NCBI GenBank assembly: GCA_933228675.1
Contig: OW121743.1
Location: forward strand, 80,857,363-80,921,362
Direction of reading: 5' to 3'
DNA length: 64,000 nt
Origin: Stomorhina lunata
Lineage: Eukaryota; Arthropoda; Insecta; Diptera; Rhiniidae
Shown: piece after piece, positions 45,701-55,724 of the stretch
How positions within the stretch are numbered: the first letter of the stretch is position 1
How the letters are laid out: every line of letters begins with the position of its first letter
Notes under the pieces: generated by a model
Told to the model about the DNA's origin: nothing
The model's database searches: none
What the model saw: only the letters and a program-made list of their open reading frames with translations
Translations under genes and position numbers: made by a program

Positions 45701-48126
45701 CACCAGACCATCTACTTCACGAAGACTTTTTGAAATTCGAAGACAACAGTTCCGCCAAAACCTTAGGCATCCGATGGAATGCATGTTCGGATGATTTCTA
45801 CTTCACTTCTTGTTCGTTTCCGGAGTCTTCACATTTCACGAAGAGGGAAGTTCTGTCCCAAATAGCTAAATTGTTCGACCCTGCTGGATGGTTAGCACCC
45901 TGCATTGTGCTGGCTAAAATACTTATGCAGAAGATTTGGATGGATGGAACTGGTTGGGACGAAGTTCTTACTCCTGAGACACTTCTCCAATGGAAAACTT
46001 TCCAATCTAATTATTCCAGTATCAATACCATCCGTATTCCAAGATGGATTGGTTACTGTCCAAAGACCGAAATCCAATTCCATGGTTTCTGTGATGCCTC
46101 TGAAAAGGCATACGCAGCGGTCTTATACGTTCGTATCGATGATTCCAATTCTATATCCACGCACCTTATATCATCCAAGACTAAGGTGGCTCCTATAAAG
46201 ACTCTATCTATTCCTAGATTGGAGCTTTGTGGAGCAGTTCTTCTGGCAGAAATGGTAGAAACATTGCTACCAAGATTAGACATTCAAAGATATTCCGTTT
46301 ACTGCTGGACAGATTCAACCATAGTTCTTTCCTGGCTAGCGAAACCCCCATGTAATTGGTTAACATTTGTGGCGAATAGGGTTTCCAAAATATCCCAAGT
46401 TGTCAGCTATTCACAGTGGAATCATGTTAGTTCAGAGGCGAATCCAGCTGATCTTGCCAGCCGAGGAGTTTATCCACAGGACTTGCAGAACAACGAATTA
46501 TGGTGGTTTGGACCAAACTGGCTAAAAAGTGACAAAAATCAATGGCCTAATCGTGATTTTTCCTGTATTCCAAACACTGAGTGCGAAATCAAATCTGTCC
46601 GAGCACATTTTTCATACTTTTCGGAATACGAAGATCTCTTAGAGAGATTTTCTTCTTTCAACAGGGCTATGCGCGTAATGGCATATGTCTATCGGTTCTT
46701 CTGCCGAACGCATCCTCGATACCGATCCAGTTTTTACAAAACAACCTTAGAATTGTCCAGTTTCGAAATTTCTTCAGTTCGAAATCAGTTTATTTCTATT
46801 TGTCAAAAGGCCTATTTTCCTGATGAGTACAAAGCTCTTTCCGCTAGACAAGGTATATCCAAATCGAGTACTATCCTGAACTTAAATCCTTTTCTAGATC
46901 CTGAAGGTATAATCCGTTCCTGTGGCAGACTAGAATCGTCGCCAGGTCTCACATATGACGAAAAACATCCGATTATAATTCCTTACAATTGTCAATTTTC
47001 CCGACTTCTAGTAAAATTTGTTCATAATATAAGCCTTCATGGTGGTAATCAACTTATTCTACGATTACTGAGAACTCAATATTGGATACCTAAAGCAAAA
47101 AATCTCATCAAAACGACAATAAACAAATGTAAAGTTTGCGTAATCTATAAGAAACGATGTCAGAAACAGTTAATGGCGGCTTTGCCTTCGGAAAGGACTG
47201 AAATTTCTCGTCCTTTTACACATACAGGTCTAGATTTCGCTGGACCACTCGACATTAAGAGTTATTCTGGCCGAGCTTGTCGCATTTCGAAAGGATATGT
47301 TTGTGTCTTCGTATGCTTTTCAACAAAAGCGATTCATCTCGAAGCAACTTCAGACTTATCAACTCCTACATTTTTAGCGGCATTCAACCGATTTGTCTCG
47401 CGACGAGGCTGTCCACTTCACCTTCATTCGGACAATGGTACAACATTCGTAGGTGCTTCGAAAGTAATAGCAAAGGAATTTCTTCAAACTTCCCAGCAAG
47501 CGACATTGGCAAATTATGCACACCAGAATATTTCATGGCACTTTATTCCAGCTGGAGCCCCCCATATGGGAGGGTTGTGGGAGGCTGGAGTGAAAAGCTT
47601 CAAAACGCATTTCAGAAAGATTGCAGCAAATTATAAATATACTTTTGAAGAATTGTCCACGTTATTGTCAAAAATTGAATCATGTCTTAATTCTAGACCA
47701 ATTTCTCCAATTTCGGCTAATCCATCTGATCTTTGCGCCTTAACTCCTGGCCATTTCCTGATCGGCTCTCCTATCCTTGCTCCAGTGGACCCTCAGGTCA
47801 CCGAAACGTCCATTTCAATGACGAACCGTTGGCAGCGGTTGAAGCTCATTCATCAGCATTTCTGCACCCGATGGAAAAATGAGTACCTGAAGGAAATGAG
47901 CAAAAGAAACAAATGGCAGAGACCAGAAACTAATCTTGAAGAAGGAGCCCTGGTAGTAATCAGGGATGAAAATCTTCCACCTAATGCTTGGCGACTTGGC
48001 AGAGTTATCAAAATCTATTCTGGTTCCGACAATCGAGTTCGAGTCGCTGAAATTTTGACGCAACGCGGCATCATTACTCGACCGATTGTCAAGCTTGTTC
48101 TTCTTCCAATCGAATCTTCGCAATAA
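42718..48126 (+). CDS. BEL/Pao gag-pol polyprotein
   Basis: 1802 codons, no stops. The order is DUF1759-type gag at about 140-290 (IEIETFSGNYASWPTFRDLF), then zinc knuckles at about 355-425 (CQLCPKENHIIRKC, CINCFSKTHSVRNC, CFKCQKRHNTLLH). A DUF1758-type aspartic protease follows with catalytic ALVDSGSEG (Asp536). Reverse transcriptase has YVDDVLAG (Tyr948 to Asp951). The A17-type region and RNase H follow, with FCDASEKAYA (Asp1126), LELCGA (Glu1169) and WTDSTIVLSW. The integrase H2C2 zinc motif starts near 1435. The catalytic core has Asp1506, Asp1572 (HSDNGTTF) and Glu1622 (MGGLWEAGVK). The DUF5641-type C terminus (WRLGRVIKIYSG) completes it. All catalytic residues looked for are present. 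It makes capsid, copies the RNA in cytoplasmic particles and integrates the cDNA. The ATG was chosen as the first in frame before the gag domain. Confidence 0.96.
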   Translation: MSLDQFIRLADSIIEFESDLNNDQFPVSSLHALDVHRYELKSNWSLAKAAYERYLAEVEKDIDDPEKPTDVEPIKMKYKSTYTTYCNCLTKLYELSDAIRSQPSHIETPFRPVETTVQPSTSKDLGNQSTSSSSSYGIHLPPIEIETFSGNYASWPTFRDLFTAVISNSKASNIEKLFFLIQKTKGEAKEIVQRVPLTNAGFDLAWRNLCLRFENRRVLVNGQLKILFNLQTIHSESGKALKQLQRDINSCISVLNLYHISVSSWDPIFVFICTSKLPEVTLTLWEQELRDKTSLPRWSELDEFLTNRYRTLESVLEIRGANSSKTQESKPRSHTNSNSNLNNRVHSFQANVSSPQCQLCPKENHIIRKCSKFLKMGYQQRQNEIKKAGLCINCFSKTHSVRNCTSKHSCFKCQKRHNTLLHKDENSSGISSQSANSAGNAGSNSHNNSVSNTRPYSNNIQSTNSPSSSSSSSNLNPNSSSFTRTNSNNNTQSTYSNNANRVQSCFATQSKGVLLGTAWVNICHSGMEYKARALVDSGSEGTFISERLCNLLQLPFQRTNAQISGLNNSVSAKVQRQCSFGLGSPINSDFQTQVVALVVPQLSNNLPSKTVPNSLFSNLPNIPLADPKFHCSGKIDLLIGGDIFPSIIRSGIKHHVCNSLIAQETVFGWILTGPISHNSSSSPVIASHFCEISLDKEISRFWEVENLPRKNYLPPCDQACEDLFVQTTKRNSDGRYVVSLPFKENFPETVSLGHSRSSAMAQFFRNEARLVRTPNFKLDYDKVVQEYEDLGHMVKVEYPNSSDCSRVYYLPHHAVIKPDSTTTKVRVVFNASAPSSNGQSLNSLLHIGPVLQNDLVLLILKWRFYKFVFNSDIQKMYRQILVNPDHTPYQRILFRNSPSDPISDYELKTVTFGVNCAPYLAIRTLLQLAEDVQSTYPTASTIIRNSMYVDDVLAGAHTENDSIKARNELIRALESAGFSLRKWTSNSKDILADLPPDHLLHEDFLKFEDNSSAKTLGIRWNACSDDFYFTSCSFPESSHFTKREVLSQIAKLFDPAGWLAPCIVLAKILMQKIWMDGTGWDEVLTPETLLQWKTFQSNYSSINTIRIPRWIGYCPKTEIQFHGFCDASEKAYAAVLYVRIDDSNSISTHLISSKTKVAPIKTLSIPRLELCGAVLLAEMVETLLPRLDIQRYSVYCWTDSTIVLSWLAKPPCNWLTFVANRVSKISQVVSYSQWNHVSSEANPADLASRGVYPQDLQNNELWWFGPNWLKSDKNQWPNRDFSCIPNTECEIKSVRAHFSYFSEYEDLLERFSSFNRAMRVMAYVYRFFCRTHPRYRSSFYKTTLELSSFEISSVRNQFISICQKAYFPDEYKALSARQGISKSSTILNLNPFLDPEGIIRSCGRLESSPGLTYDEKHPIIIPYNCQFSRLLVKFVHNISLHGGNQLILRLLRTQYWIPKAKNLIKTTINKCKVCVIYKKRCQKQLMAALPSERTEISRPFTHTGLDFAGPLDIKSYSGRACRISKGYVCVFVCFSTKAIHLEATSDLSTPTFLAAFNRFVSRRGCPLHLHSDNGTTFVGASKVIAKEFLQTSQQATLANYAHQNISWHFIPAGAPHMGGLWEAGVKSFKTHFRKIAANYKYTFEELSTLLSKIESCLNSRPISPISANPSDLCALTPGHFLIGSPILAPVDPQVTETSISMTNRWQRLKLIHQHFCTRWKNEYLKEMSKRNKWQRPETNLEEGALVVIRDENLPPNAWRLGRVIKIYSGSDNRVRVAEILTQRGIITRPIVKLVLLPIESSQ

Positions 48127-48140
48127 CATCATATTTGAAA

Positions 48141-48160
48141 TTCTTTCTTCTTTTTTTCAG
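48141..48160 (+). promoter_or_regulatory. Candidate splice acceptor before the second frame
   Basis: TTCTTTCTTCTTTTTTTCAG is a strong pyrimidine tract ending in CAG, seven bases before the ATG of the downstream frame and 14 bases after the polyprotein stop. It would let the second frame be made from a spliced RNA, as env is in errantiviruses. Confidence 0.5.
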
Positions 48161-48167
48161 CTTCACC

Positions 48168-49085
48168 ATGACCAAACCATCATCTTCGTCAAAGAAAACC
48201 AACTCCAAAAAGATATCGAGAGGTTTACCGGCTAATTATAATGCGTTTCCTTGCCGCCTCTGTAAACGCCCACACCCACTTCGCAACTGTCGAAAGTTCT
48301 TGGCCCTGAACATGGCCGATAGAATTCGTGTAGTCCGTGAGCACAAGTATTGTACTAATTGCCTGGCTCATGACCACTCACATGGTACATGCTTTTCAAA
48401 ACATGGATGTAAGCATTGCCATAAGTATCACCACACGCTTCTCCATGTCCATCCTAGACTAATGAAGGATCTTCTGCCTTCAACATCCAGATCCCGTCAG
48501 CGGTCCCCAGTTCGAAGATCGTCTGCGTCCACCAAAGCCAGAACTACTTCCTGTTCGTCCAAAACTAACCGGGAATCTTCTCCTCCAACTACCTCGAAAG
48601 CCACCCTCTCCACTATTTTACGGCAAAACACCATTACTCTACACCCTACGGTATTGGCTAAAATTAGTTCCAAAACGTCGCATGTCCGGTGTTTGTTGGA
48701 TTCGGGTTCATTAGTTAGTCGAGTATCAAAGGCTTTGGTAAACAAATTAGATCTGGACGCATATTCTCTAAACGATGAGACAATATGCCAATTGGTTCTC
48801 ACATCGCGCCATGACTCCTCTTCCAGAATAGAAGGTACCTTCAGAGTAGATAATAGAATCACTCTTCAAACTCCATCGCACTCTCTTCCGGATTCCTTTA
48901 GAAGAAACTTTAAGGATCTATTTCTAGCGGACTCAGAATTCTATGAGTCCAGTTCTATTGATATCATCATTGGCGTAGATCTATACCCTAAAGTGATCTG
49001 TGAAGGAATAATATCCAAGACTGGACTTCCTATGGCTCAGAGCACAATCTTTGGATGGACCATTTTCGGTCCATGTTCTCTTTAA
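48168..49085 (+). CDS. Second zinc-knuckle and aspartic-protease protein of the BEL element
   Basis: 305 codons from the ATG at 48168 (the frame is open slightly upstream but has no ATG), in a different frame from the polyprotein and 41 bp after its stop. Three Cys/His motifs lie near residues 29-90 (CRLCKRPHPLRNC, CTNCLAHDHSHGTC, CKHCHKYHHTLLH). A basic Ser/Arg-rich linker (RSRQRSPVRRSSAST) comes next, then a DUF1758-like protease domain with LLDSGSLVS (Asp178), IDIIIGVDLYP and a closing FGWTIFGP. The order mirrors residues about 355-700 of the polyprotein, but sequence identity is low, so the duplication is old or the piece came from another BEL lineage. It sits where env would be. There is no signal peptide or membrane segment, so it is not env. 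A nucleic-acid-binding or accessory protease role is inference. Confidence 0.88.
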   Translation: MTKPSSSSKKTNSKKISRGLPANYNAFPCRLCKRPHPLRNCRKFLALNMADRIRVVREHKYCTNCLAHDHSHGTCFSKHGCKHCHKYHHTLLHVHPRLMKDLLPSTSRSRQRSPVRRSSASTKARTTSCSSKTNRESSPPTTSKATLSTILRQNTITLHPTVLAKISSKTSHVRCLLDSGSLVSRVSKALVNKLDLDAYSLNDETICQLVLTSRHDSSSRIEGTFRVDNRITLQTPSHSLPDSFRRNFKDLFLADSEFYESSSIDIIIGVDLYPKVICEGIISKTGLPMAQSTIFGWTIFGPCSL

Positions 49086-49309
49086 AAATCTTTAATATTA
49101 ACTAGAAAATGCACTTCTTTAGGCAGCAAAAACATTACGTCTTTTCCATACTTTATAATACAATGAATTCTGAATGAAAATATAAAAAAAAATATATATA
49201 ATATTATTCCTAGTATAATGAATTTCTAATTTAAGATTTCTAATTTCTTTCTTCTAGAAGCTTTATTGTGGACCAGTCCAAACTGATCGTTTTCCAATTG
49301 CATTCCTGC
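49086..49309 (+). other. 3' internal region of the large BEL element
   Basis: Non-coding. Contains another pyrimidine-rich stretch ending in CTAG (about 49237-49257) that could also serve as a weak acceptor. Confidence 0.5.
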
Positions 49310-49323
49310 AAGGCGGGCGGCAA
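49310..49323 (+). other. Polypurine-type tract of the large BEL element
   Basis: AAGGCGGGCGGCAA directly precedes the 3' LTR, in the expected place for plus-strand priming. Confidence 0.65.
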
Positions 49324-49766
49324 TGTTAATGCCAAAAGTCACTATTCCGACTCCTGCATTAAAATAGTAATGGGCATGTTTGCAACTATTCCTGCAACGT
49401 TATCAACGCTGCAAGTTGTCAAACTCATGCCTTCTCTTTCTTCCATAATGCCTAAAAATTGCTGTCAGTTTTTGGACTTAATGCCCACCATATTGCTTCC
49501 TGTTGTTCATAACTTTCATGCCTTCTTATTCTTTTAGCAGCCATTCCAAAAGGTACGAAAAATAAAGCTCCTTGGACATAAACATAAAACTAACTATCTT
49601 GTTTTATTTCTTTGTTCTTTTTTCATAAACTTGCTCGCTGGGTTTGTGAGCCTTTTATTCAGAGTAAACAAAATAAATTAATTATTTTGTTTACTTTCTC
49701 GGCTCAGAGATTTGATGACTAAAACTCTCCACAGAAACTCCTAACTTTTGTTCCTTCACCCCTTCA
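49324..49766 (+). repeat. 3' LTR of the large BEL/Pao element
   Basis: 443 bp, same as the 5' LTR with no difference seen by eye. The 89-codon frame that runs through it (49268-49537) is a shadow. Confidence 0.96.
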
Positions 49767-49771
49767 CTGAT

Positions 49772-50291
49772 AATACACAAATGTGTGTACATATATACCC
49801 AGTAGTTCTAAATTGAAAACGAATTCGAATATTGATGGAAGGTCTAGCGATTTAAGTATATACTTTTCATTACAAAAAAGATAATTGAAGCCACGAGTGA
49901 GGTCATTGATTTGATCATGAGCCTACTCATCCTCTCTAATGACAAATACACATTAAATTAGATAACCACTTCGCTTGTGTGGGATATAATTCTGCAATTT
50001 GAAACTCTTTACATACTAATGACAAGTACATAAAAATATAAAATTTTTCGCTTTTATAATTTTTTTTTTTTTTGTATATTTTTGTTGTTGTTTCCCGTTT
50101 TGTATGTGTAAATAGTATTAGTAATACTGGCTTTTTACTTTTTTAGACTTTTATAAGAAAAATTATAACAAGCATATTCTGTATTAGTCTAGATGTGTTT
50201 AAATACTTATCAATTACCATGAAGCGATATCCAACAGTCTGAATTTTTGTTGCTCTAAGATCAAAATATAGATAGTCCTATTTACGAGTTC
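49772..50291. other. A+T-rich spacer
   Basis: ATACCCAGTAGTT near 49796 resembles the end of the MITE that starts at 50295. No gene seen. Confidence 0.45.
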
Positions 50292-50294
50292 ATA

Positions 50295-51111
50295 CCCAGT
50301 AAGAACAGTGTCAAACGTTTGAAATATGATGACTTTTACATTTGATATCAAACGTTTTTTTCAAACTGTTTTCAAACCTGAACAGATGTTTGAGATTCAC
50401 ATTCATTTTCAAATGAGGGTTCATTTGAGAATAAACGCTTGAAAAATGATAGTTTCTCAAATTGAGAATAAAGGTTATTTTCAAATCATTATCAAACCCT
50501 AAGATGATTTCAGAATAATTTGAAAAATGGTGTTATATAAATTTGATATCAAACCTTATTTCAAAATTTTTTCAAACATTAAAAAAAAAATAATGTCAAA
50601 AAAATTAATGTTTAAGATATTTTAATGGAATGGCATTGCATTTCAAAGAAATTCGTTATTTCTTTCGGATTTTTTAAAATTGATCCATATTTGACCATAA
50701 AACCTTGCTTAAAAAATGTCAAGATTAAAAATTCAATAATATTCATATGCATAAGTAAATTTTCTTTGTTTCTTAACATTTTTTTTTACCTAACAATAAA
50801 AAAAAGAATTCAAATATGATGCACTGTTTTCAAAAACAAAATAAACAAACTCAAAAATATCGAAAATACAACGCCATTTTATTTATGTTCCACATGTAGA
50901 TGATATCCACATTTGAAAAACCTTTGAGAATGAGGTTTGATAATGATTTGGGAAAAAAGGCATTTCTCAATTTGAGAATAAAGTACCCTTTTTGTTGAGA
51001 ACGCTATTATTCTTAAATCAGTATCAAATCAGTATCAAACGTTTGACCTTTGAAAAAAGATTTATTTTCAAAGCATCCTCAATTTGAGAATAAACCTTTT
51101 TTCTTACTGGG
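50295..51111. mobile_element. MITE with CCCAGTAAGAA ends
   Basis: About 817 bp. The inverted ends CCCAGTAAGAA / TTCTTACTGGG are perfect, with TA on both sides. The inside is built of short repeated and self-complementary phrases such as CAAACGTTTGA, TTTGAGAATAAA and TTTCAAA. No coding sequence. TA target and size fit a mariner-type MITE. Confidence 0.75.
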
Positions 51112-51142
51112 TATGTTCTTTTGTCGTATCACTATAATAATA

Positions 51143-51377
51143 TATTTCTTGGTGCTAAAAGGGCCATTGTCAATTTTTTGCTGTTTTAAGTTAATCCTTT
51201 ATCATCAATATAATGCAATGATTAACTTAAAACATCTCTTTTATTTGGCTTCAATAGCTAATATCTAACTTTTCTGGCAATGTTACTATGAATTTATATG
51301 GAAAATAAAAACTTTAAATCACATTTTCTCAGAACTATATTTTTTGATATTGGCCCTTTAAGCACCAAGAGACAGAT
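51143..51377. mobile_element. MITE A, copy 2
   Basis: Ends CTTGGTGCTAAAAGGGCCA and its complement near 51350-51368. The inner right half (TGTTACTATGAATTTATATG, AACTTTAAATCACATTTTCTC) matches copy 1 at 3571-3625. Lies 30 bp right of the previous MITE. Confidence 0.8.
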
Positions 51378-53705
51378 TTGAAGTTGAACAATTCGTTTTA
51401 GTATTAACCATCTGGAATAACACGGTTTTACCAATAAGAAACTTTTGTAAAAACTTGAAAAGCGACATAGTGGGAATTATAGATCTAGGTAAGGACACAC
51501 AATTTTCAAAGATTTCGAAACACGTGCAAACTTTTGAGATGTTCACAGAAAACAGTTTTCGGGTAGGTCGTACTACTTTAGTACCTCCAACTCTCACATT
51601 TGCAAAGCGATTTTAAAATTATAAAAAGTTTTAGAGAGTCAAGAGATCAAGCTTTTATAAGCTGTGTGTTTATATTCTAAAAAATTAGGTAAGTTTTTAT
51701 CGAAAGCTTAGCTATTTTCTTTTTTTAATTTCTCGTAATCTTTGAAATTCAAAAGCATTTTTTTTTAATTTTTTCTATAAAAACCTACTTTGTTTCATAC
51801 TGTCTTTTAAAGCTAGTTCTGTAGTTCTGTATATGAAAAAAAAACGAGATATAACATTTTGATATCGGTTCACATTTGCAAAAGTTATTTAAGTTTTTCC
51901 AAAGTACAAATTTTTAGATTGTGAACAAAACAACATTTGTAAAAATGTTTTCATGCCGCACAGTGGGATTTCTTAATAAATCTAACTGCAAAAAATAGAA
52001 GGAGTGATCCTACAACAAGGAAATTCAGCACACGTATTTAGTTTCACTTATTTTTCCTCTCAATATATAACCCGCAATTTTCAACAGAATTTGATGAAAT
52101 TTTTTCACACTTTTATTATTTGTTCCAAGAAAGAGCTTTACTAATTTTGGTTGAAATCCGTCGACTCTTTGGGGTACCTGCCTTCGACCCCAATTTTGTT
52201 ATATATGTTTATTCTCTTTCATTCCTTATGCACTTTTTCGAAATAGCTGTCAATAACTTATTAATAACTGCAATTTGATTAAAAAGTTAAGCCTGAAGGT
52301 ATGCAATGCTTTTTTATTATAAGCAATATTCTTAACTTTTTTCACTAAATTTTGATTTTTTTCATAAGATTGACAGTGAATTTTTTTTACTTAATCGATA
52401 GAAAAGCCTTTTGAATTTTATTTCATTATACTGAAAGCACGTAGGTAAACAGAGCTAACTAACTTTTTTTCCAACGAAAATAGCCAATGCTGAATTTTAT
52501 AGGACGAGCTCATATCTCCCAAACTATGCATGCAAAAACATTTTTTTTCAACAAAATTAAGATCTCAGATTAAAATAAAATTGAATTCCTTATATTAAAT
52601 TCTTTAAATTTCAATAATATTATCACAAATTTTCATTTCTCAACATTCATATATACAGATTTTTCATTGTCAAATTCTTCTCTAAAAATGGAATTATTAG
52701 ATTTTTGAAAAGTCATATTTAGTCAAAAAATGCCTTTTTTGCAGCAGAAGTACCACAGTGTGCCGTATTACCATATTAATATGTAGTATATAGCCCAGTC
52801 GGTTTATTAAAAGCTTAATAACTTTTAGATTTTTCGTCTGATTTAAAGAATTAAAACACATTTTATTAGGATCTAAATTATCTTGTTATATTGTTACAAG
52901 AATAATATAAGAATAAGCAATAAAAAGCTACTAAAGTCAAAGAAGTGTACAAATTTTGTTTTTATTTTAGATATTCTTAACAAAAAAATATACTTTTGAT
53001 TTATAAATGTATCAAAAAGCGCAATCGGTTTTTTTTATTTGCTGTTAAAAAAAAGTAAAATCGGTTACAAACTGGGCTGAACTATGGGTCGATATGTTGA
53101 CGATCCTTGTTAAAATCGGGTTTTTGCGTATAACTCTTAAATTTGGAGGTATTTCTGAATTTTAAAAAATGATTTTTATCAACATTACATTTATCGATCC
53201 TGGTTGACCATCCACTGGAAATGCCCATATATAATGCTTTGTAAAAGCTTTGTAAGCGTTTGCGTGATAAAAACGTAAAATCTTAAATATTATCTCCAAT
53301 ATTTTTCCAGTAATTGATTCTAAAAGATACAGATAAAACAGTTTAACAATTTAATGTCTGTATTTTCTTGCTCCTGTTTAGTTTGAGGTCAAATCACAGA
53401 CAAATTGTCTGCTGCAACATAATAATTTTATTTATGTTGCACCCATTTAGGGCAGTCATGTGTGTAGATAGCATGACAGGAAAAAAAATGTGTTTTATTA
53501 ACATTGACCTTTTCATAAAGTCCCAAGTTTCTATAAAATATGAATTAATCGTAATTTAGCAGTAAAAATGCAATTTATACACCAGAAGAAATATTTACAT
53601 TATCATAAGCAAAAGCTACTTATGCTCTACTCTATCATATATGGAAGTCTAGTTTTTCTTCAAAAATTATTTTTAACACCAGATTTTAAGAAATATTGTG
53701 TATTT
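51378..53705. other. A+T-rich sequence with a repeat fragment
   Basis: GCCGCACAGTGGGATTTCTT (about 51957) and CTTTGGGGTACCTGCCTT (about 52170) also occur, in the same order, at about 25060 and 25175, so a shared dispersed repeat of about 110-230 bp is present. A minus-strand frame at 51358-51597 (79 codons) has no recognised domain, and I do not call it a gene. Confidence 0.45.
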
Positions 53706-54500
53706 ATACCCTTCACCACCATAGGTGGAAAGGGTATTATAAGTTTATGCTGATGTATGTAACGCATAGAAATATTTGTCTTAGACCCACCTTTTAGTAT
53801 ACCAATAGGCTTAGAATCACTTTCTGAGTCGATTTAGCTATGTCCGTCCGTCCGTCTGGCTGGCTGGCTGGACCCCCATGTAAACCTTGTAATCAAACTA
53901 CAGGTCCCAATTCTAAAGATAATTTGATTAAATTTGGCACAAATAGTTTTTTTGATAATGGGACCATGGCTATTGAAATTCGTCAAAATCGGTCCATTAT
54001 TTATGGTACCTCCCATAGGTCCCACTTCCCGGAATTGATATATTGGCCACAAATATCAATATTTTTTCATAATATTTAAAATAAATACTGCTTATGTAAA
54101 CTAAAATCACTGTACCAAATTTCGTTGAAATCGGTTCACATTTGACCACAGCTCCCATACAAACTCTTCTTTAAAAACGCACTAAATAAGATAAAAAATC
54201 ACTAAAACGCTCGTAAATCTAAAGATAATGAAAATTTTGGGTTTATTTTTTGCAAACATAATTTTTGTAACGACTGTAATCAATTTGCCAAATTTCGAGA
54301 TAATCGGTCCACATTTGATCCTAGCTCTCATATAGGTCCAAATGACGGAAACAGCTTAAATATATAAATTTTGAGAAAATGTTTGTATGATGGCAAAATT
54401 TTTCAAATATATTTCTTTATACAGAAAAAATAACACCTATGACCTTAGTGGTGAAGGGTATCGTATGGTCGGGCTTGACCGACTATAGCAATTTTTTTAC
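53706..54500 (+). mobile_element. Full copy of the dispersed GTCCGTC-type repeat
   Basis: About 790 bp. The ends are inverted: ATACCCTTCACCACCATA on the left and TAGTGGTGAAGGGTAT at 54446-54461 on the right. The right end is followed by a small hairpin GGTC-GGGCTT-GACC and a TTTACTTGTTTT stretch. The core has GTCCGTCCGTCTGGCTGGCTGG and several AATCGGTCCACATTTGA phrases. Non-coding. This is the most complete copy in the window. The 3' hairpin is Helitron-like, but I leave the class open. Confidence 0.72.
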
Positions 54501-55720
54501 TTGTTTTACCACTGTTTACGTAAATGTGCGGGATGTTGACAGATGTTCTTATTCCATAACAAAGGCATATGAGCATTATAAGCTTTCAAGCGGCATTTTA
54601 ACAAGCATGAAATTAGCTACTTCTTAAAGGCTTATAACACAATAGGCCTTAAAGTATTATAGTTACACGTATTTCTATTTACAAACAACCGCAAATACTG
54701 AGAGGACAAACTCCAGGTATAAATACCACAAACACAAGTGTTTACACTAATACCAATATATTTGTGACATAAACATACACATAAACAGGTTGGATTTTAT
54801 TAATGTTTAATGTTTATAAGCTATTTTGTAGCATTAAAGGAAAAGCGCTACTAAATGTAATAGTAAAGTATTTTCTTACTTATACTAGATTTGTGTTTAC
54901 ATATACTAACATACATTATACTCGTGTATTGGTATTAATAAAAAAAACATTTGTGTAAGAAACTCTAAGACATTTATTGTCGTATTTTTTTCCTAAATCG
55001 TTCAGAAACACAACTTTTGTTTTTGTATATAATAATTGAAATTTGAAATTCATTTATTTAGACATAATAAATTAAACAAATTGTTTAAGTTTCACATTTT
55101 TTTAATTTCTATTTATTTCTAAGCTTTTTACAATTTTCAATTCAGGTGAATTTGGCCACAAAAATGTTAAGTACAACCGCCTTTTATGTGGTCTCTATTG
55201 TTGGGATGCTTTTTTAATTGTTTGGCTGCTCATTAGGTTTTGTAATGTTTTAATAGAATCTTTCGTTTTAAATTTAAATTTCAATTCAAATTCACATTTG
55301 CCTGATTCAAAAGTGGTTTTCATTTTGTTTGTTTTTATGGGGTCAGAATTTTCTAACAAACAAGGTGAAATTGTTCTAATGGTCAAAGGGAATTTTTTGA
55401 TTTCACACTAAAAAAAAACAAATATTTCTAAATGAAATTGCTGTGAAAACAAAATTTTCAGTTGTTTTACCAAAATATACTGAAATGGGCAAGAGAAAGT
55501 AAAATGAAACCACATTTCAAAAAAGTCTTACTTTTTCATATGAAAAAAAAAAGATTTCATTTAAATGTAAAAATATCAAATTTTTACGATTTTTATAATT
55601 TAATATTGGCTCTAAAGCAAATTTGATGCATATTCTGAATCGTTAAGAAATTCTAAAACGATTGAGATATGTCCATCTTTAATTTAATATTTTTAAAGTA
55701 AATTCTTTAAAACTTTATTT
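54501..55720. other. A+T-rich sequence, no gene recognised
   Basis: Short frames without domains. No repeats recognised except the start of array 5. Confidence 0.5.
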
Positions 55721-55724
55721 TTTT

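Larger units (their letters stand above)
40486..49766 (+). mobile_element. Complete BEL/Pao LTR retrotransposon
   Basis: 9281 bp, flanked by a perfect 5-bp duplication CTGAT (40481-40485 and 49767-49771). Both LTRs are 443 bp and look identical by eye. Primer-binding-site and polypurine candidates are in place. It has a long 1.8-kb leader, a 1802-codon polyprotein with all expected domains, and a second frame downstream. Everything seen suggests a recent and possibly active insertion. Confidence 0.97.

Noticed and set aside
48168..49085. Envelope gene in the large BEL element
   Set aside because: It has the position of env, but the protein has zinc knuckles and a protease motif and no signal peptide or membrane segment.
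49268..49537. 89-codon frame over the 3' LTR of the large BEL element
   Set aside because: It runs from the polypurine region into the LTR. The identical LTR at 40486 shows it is not a separate gene.
51358..51597. 79-codon minus-strand frame as a host exon
   Set aside because: No recognised domain, partly overlaps the end of MITE A copy 2, and no convincing splice sites.
52790..53090. Possible inverted pair GCCCAGTCGG / AACTGGGC as ends of another element
   Set aside because: The match is only about 8 bases, with no clear target duplication.
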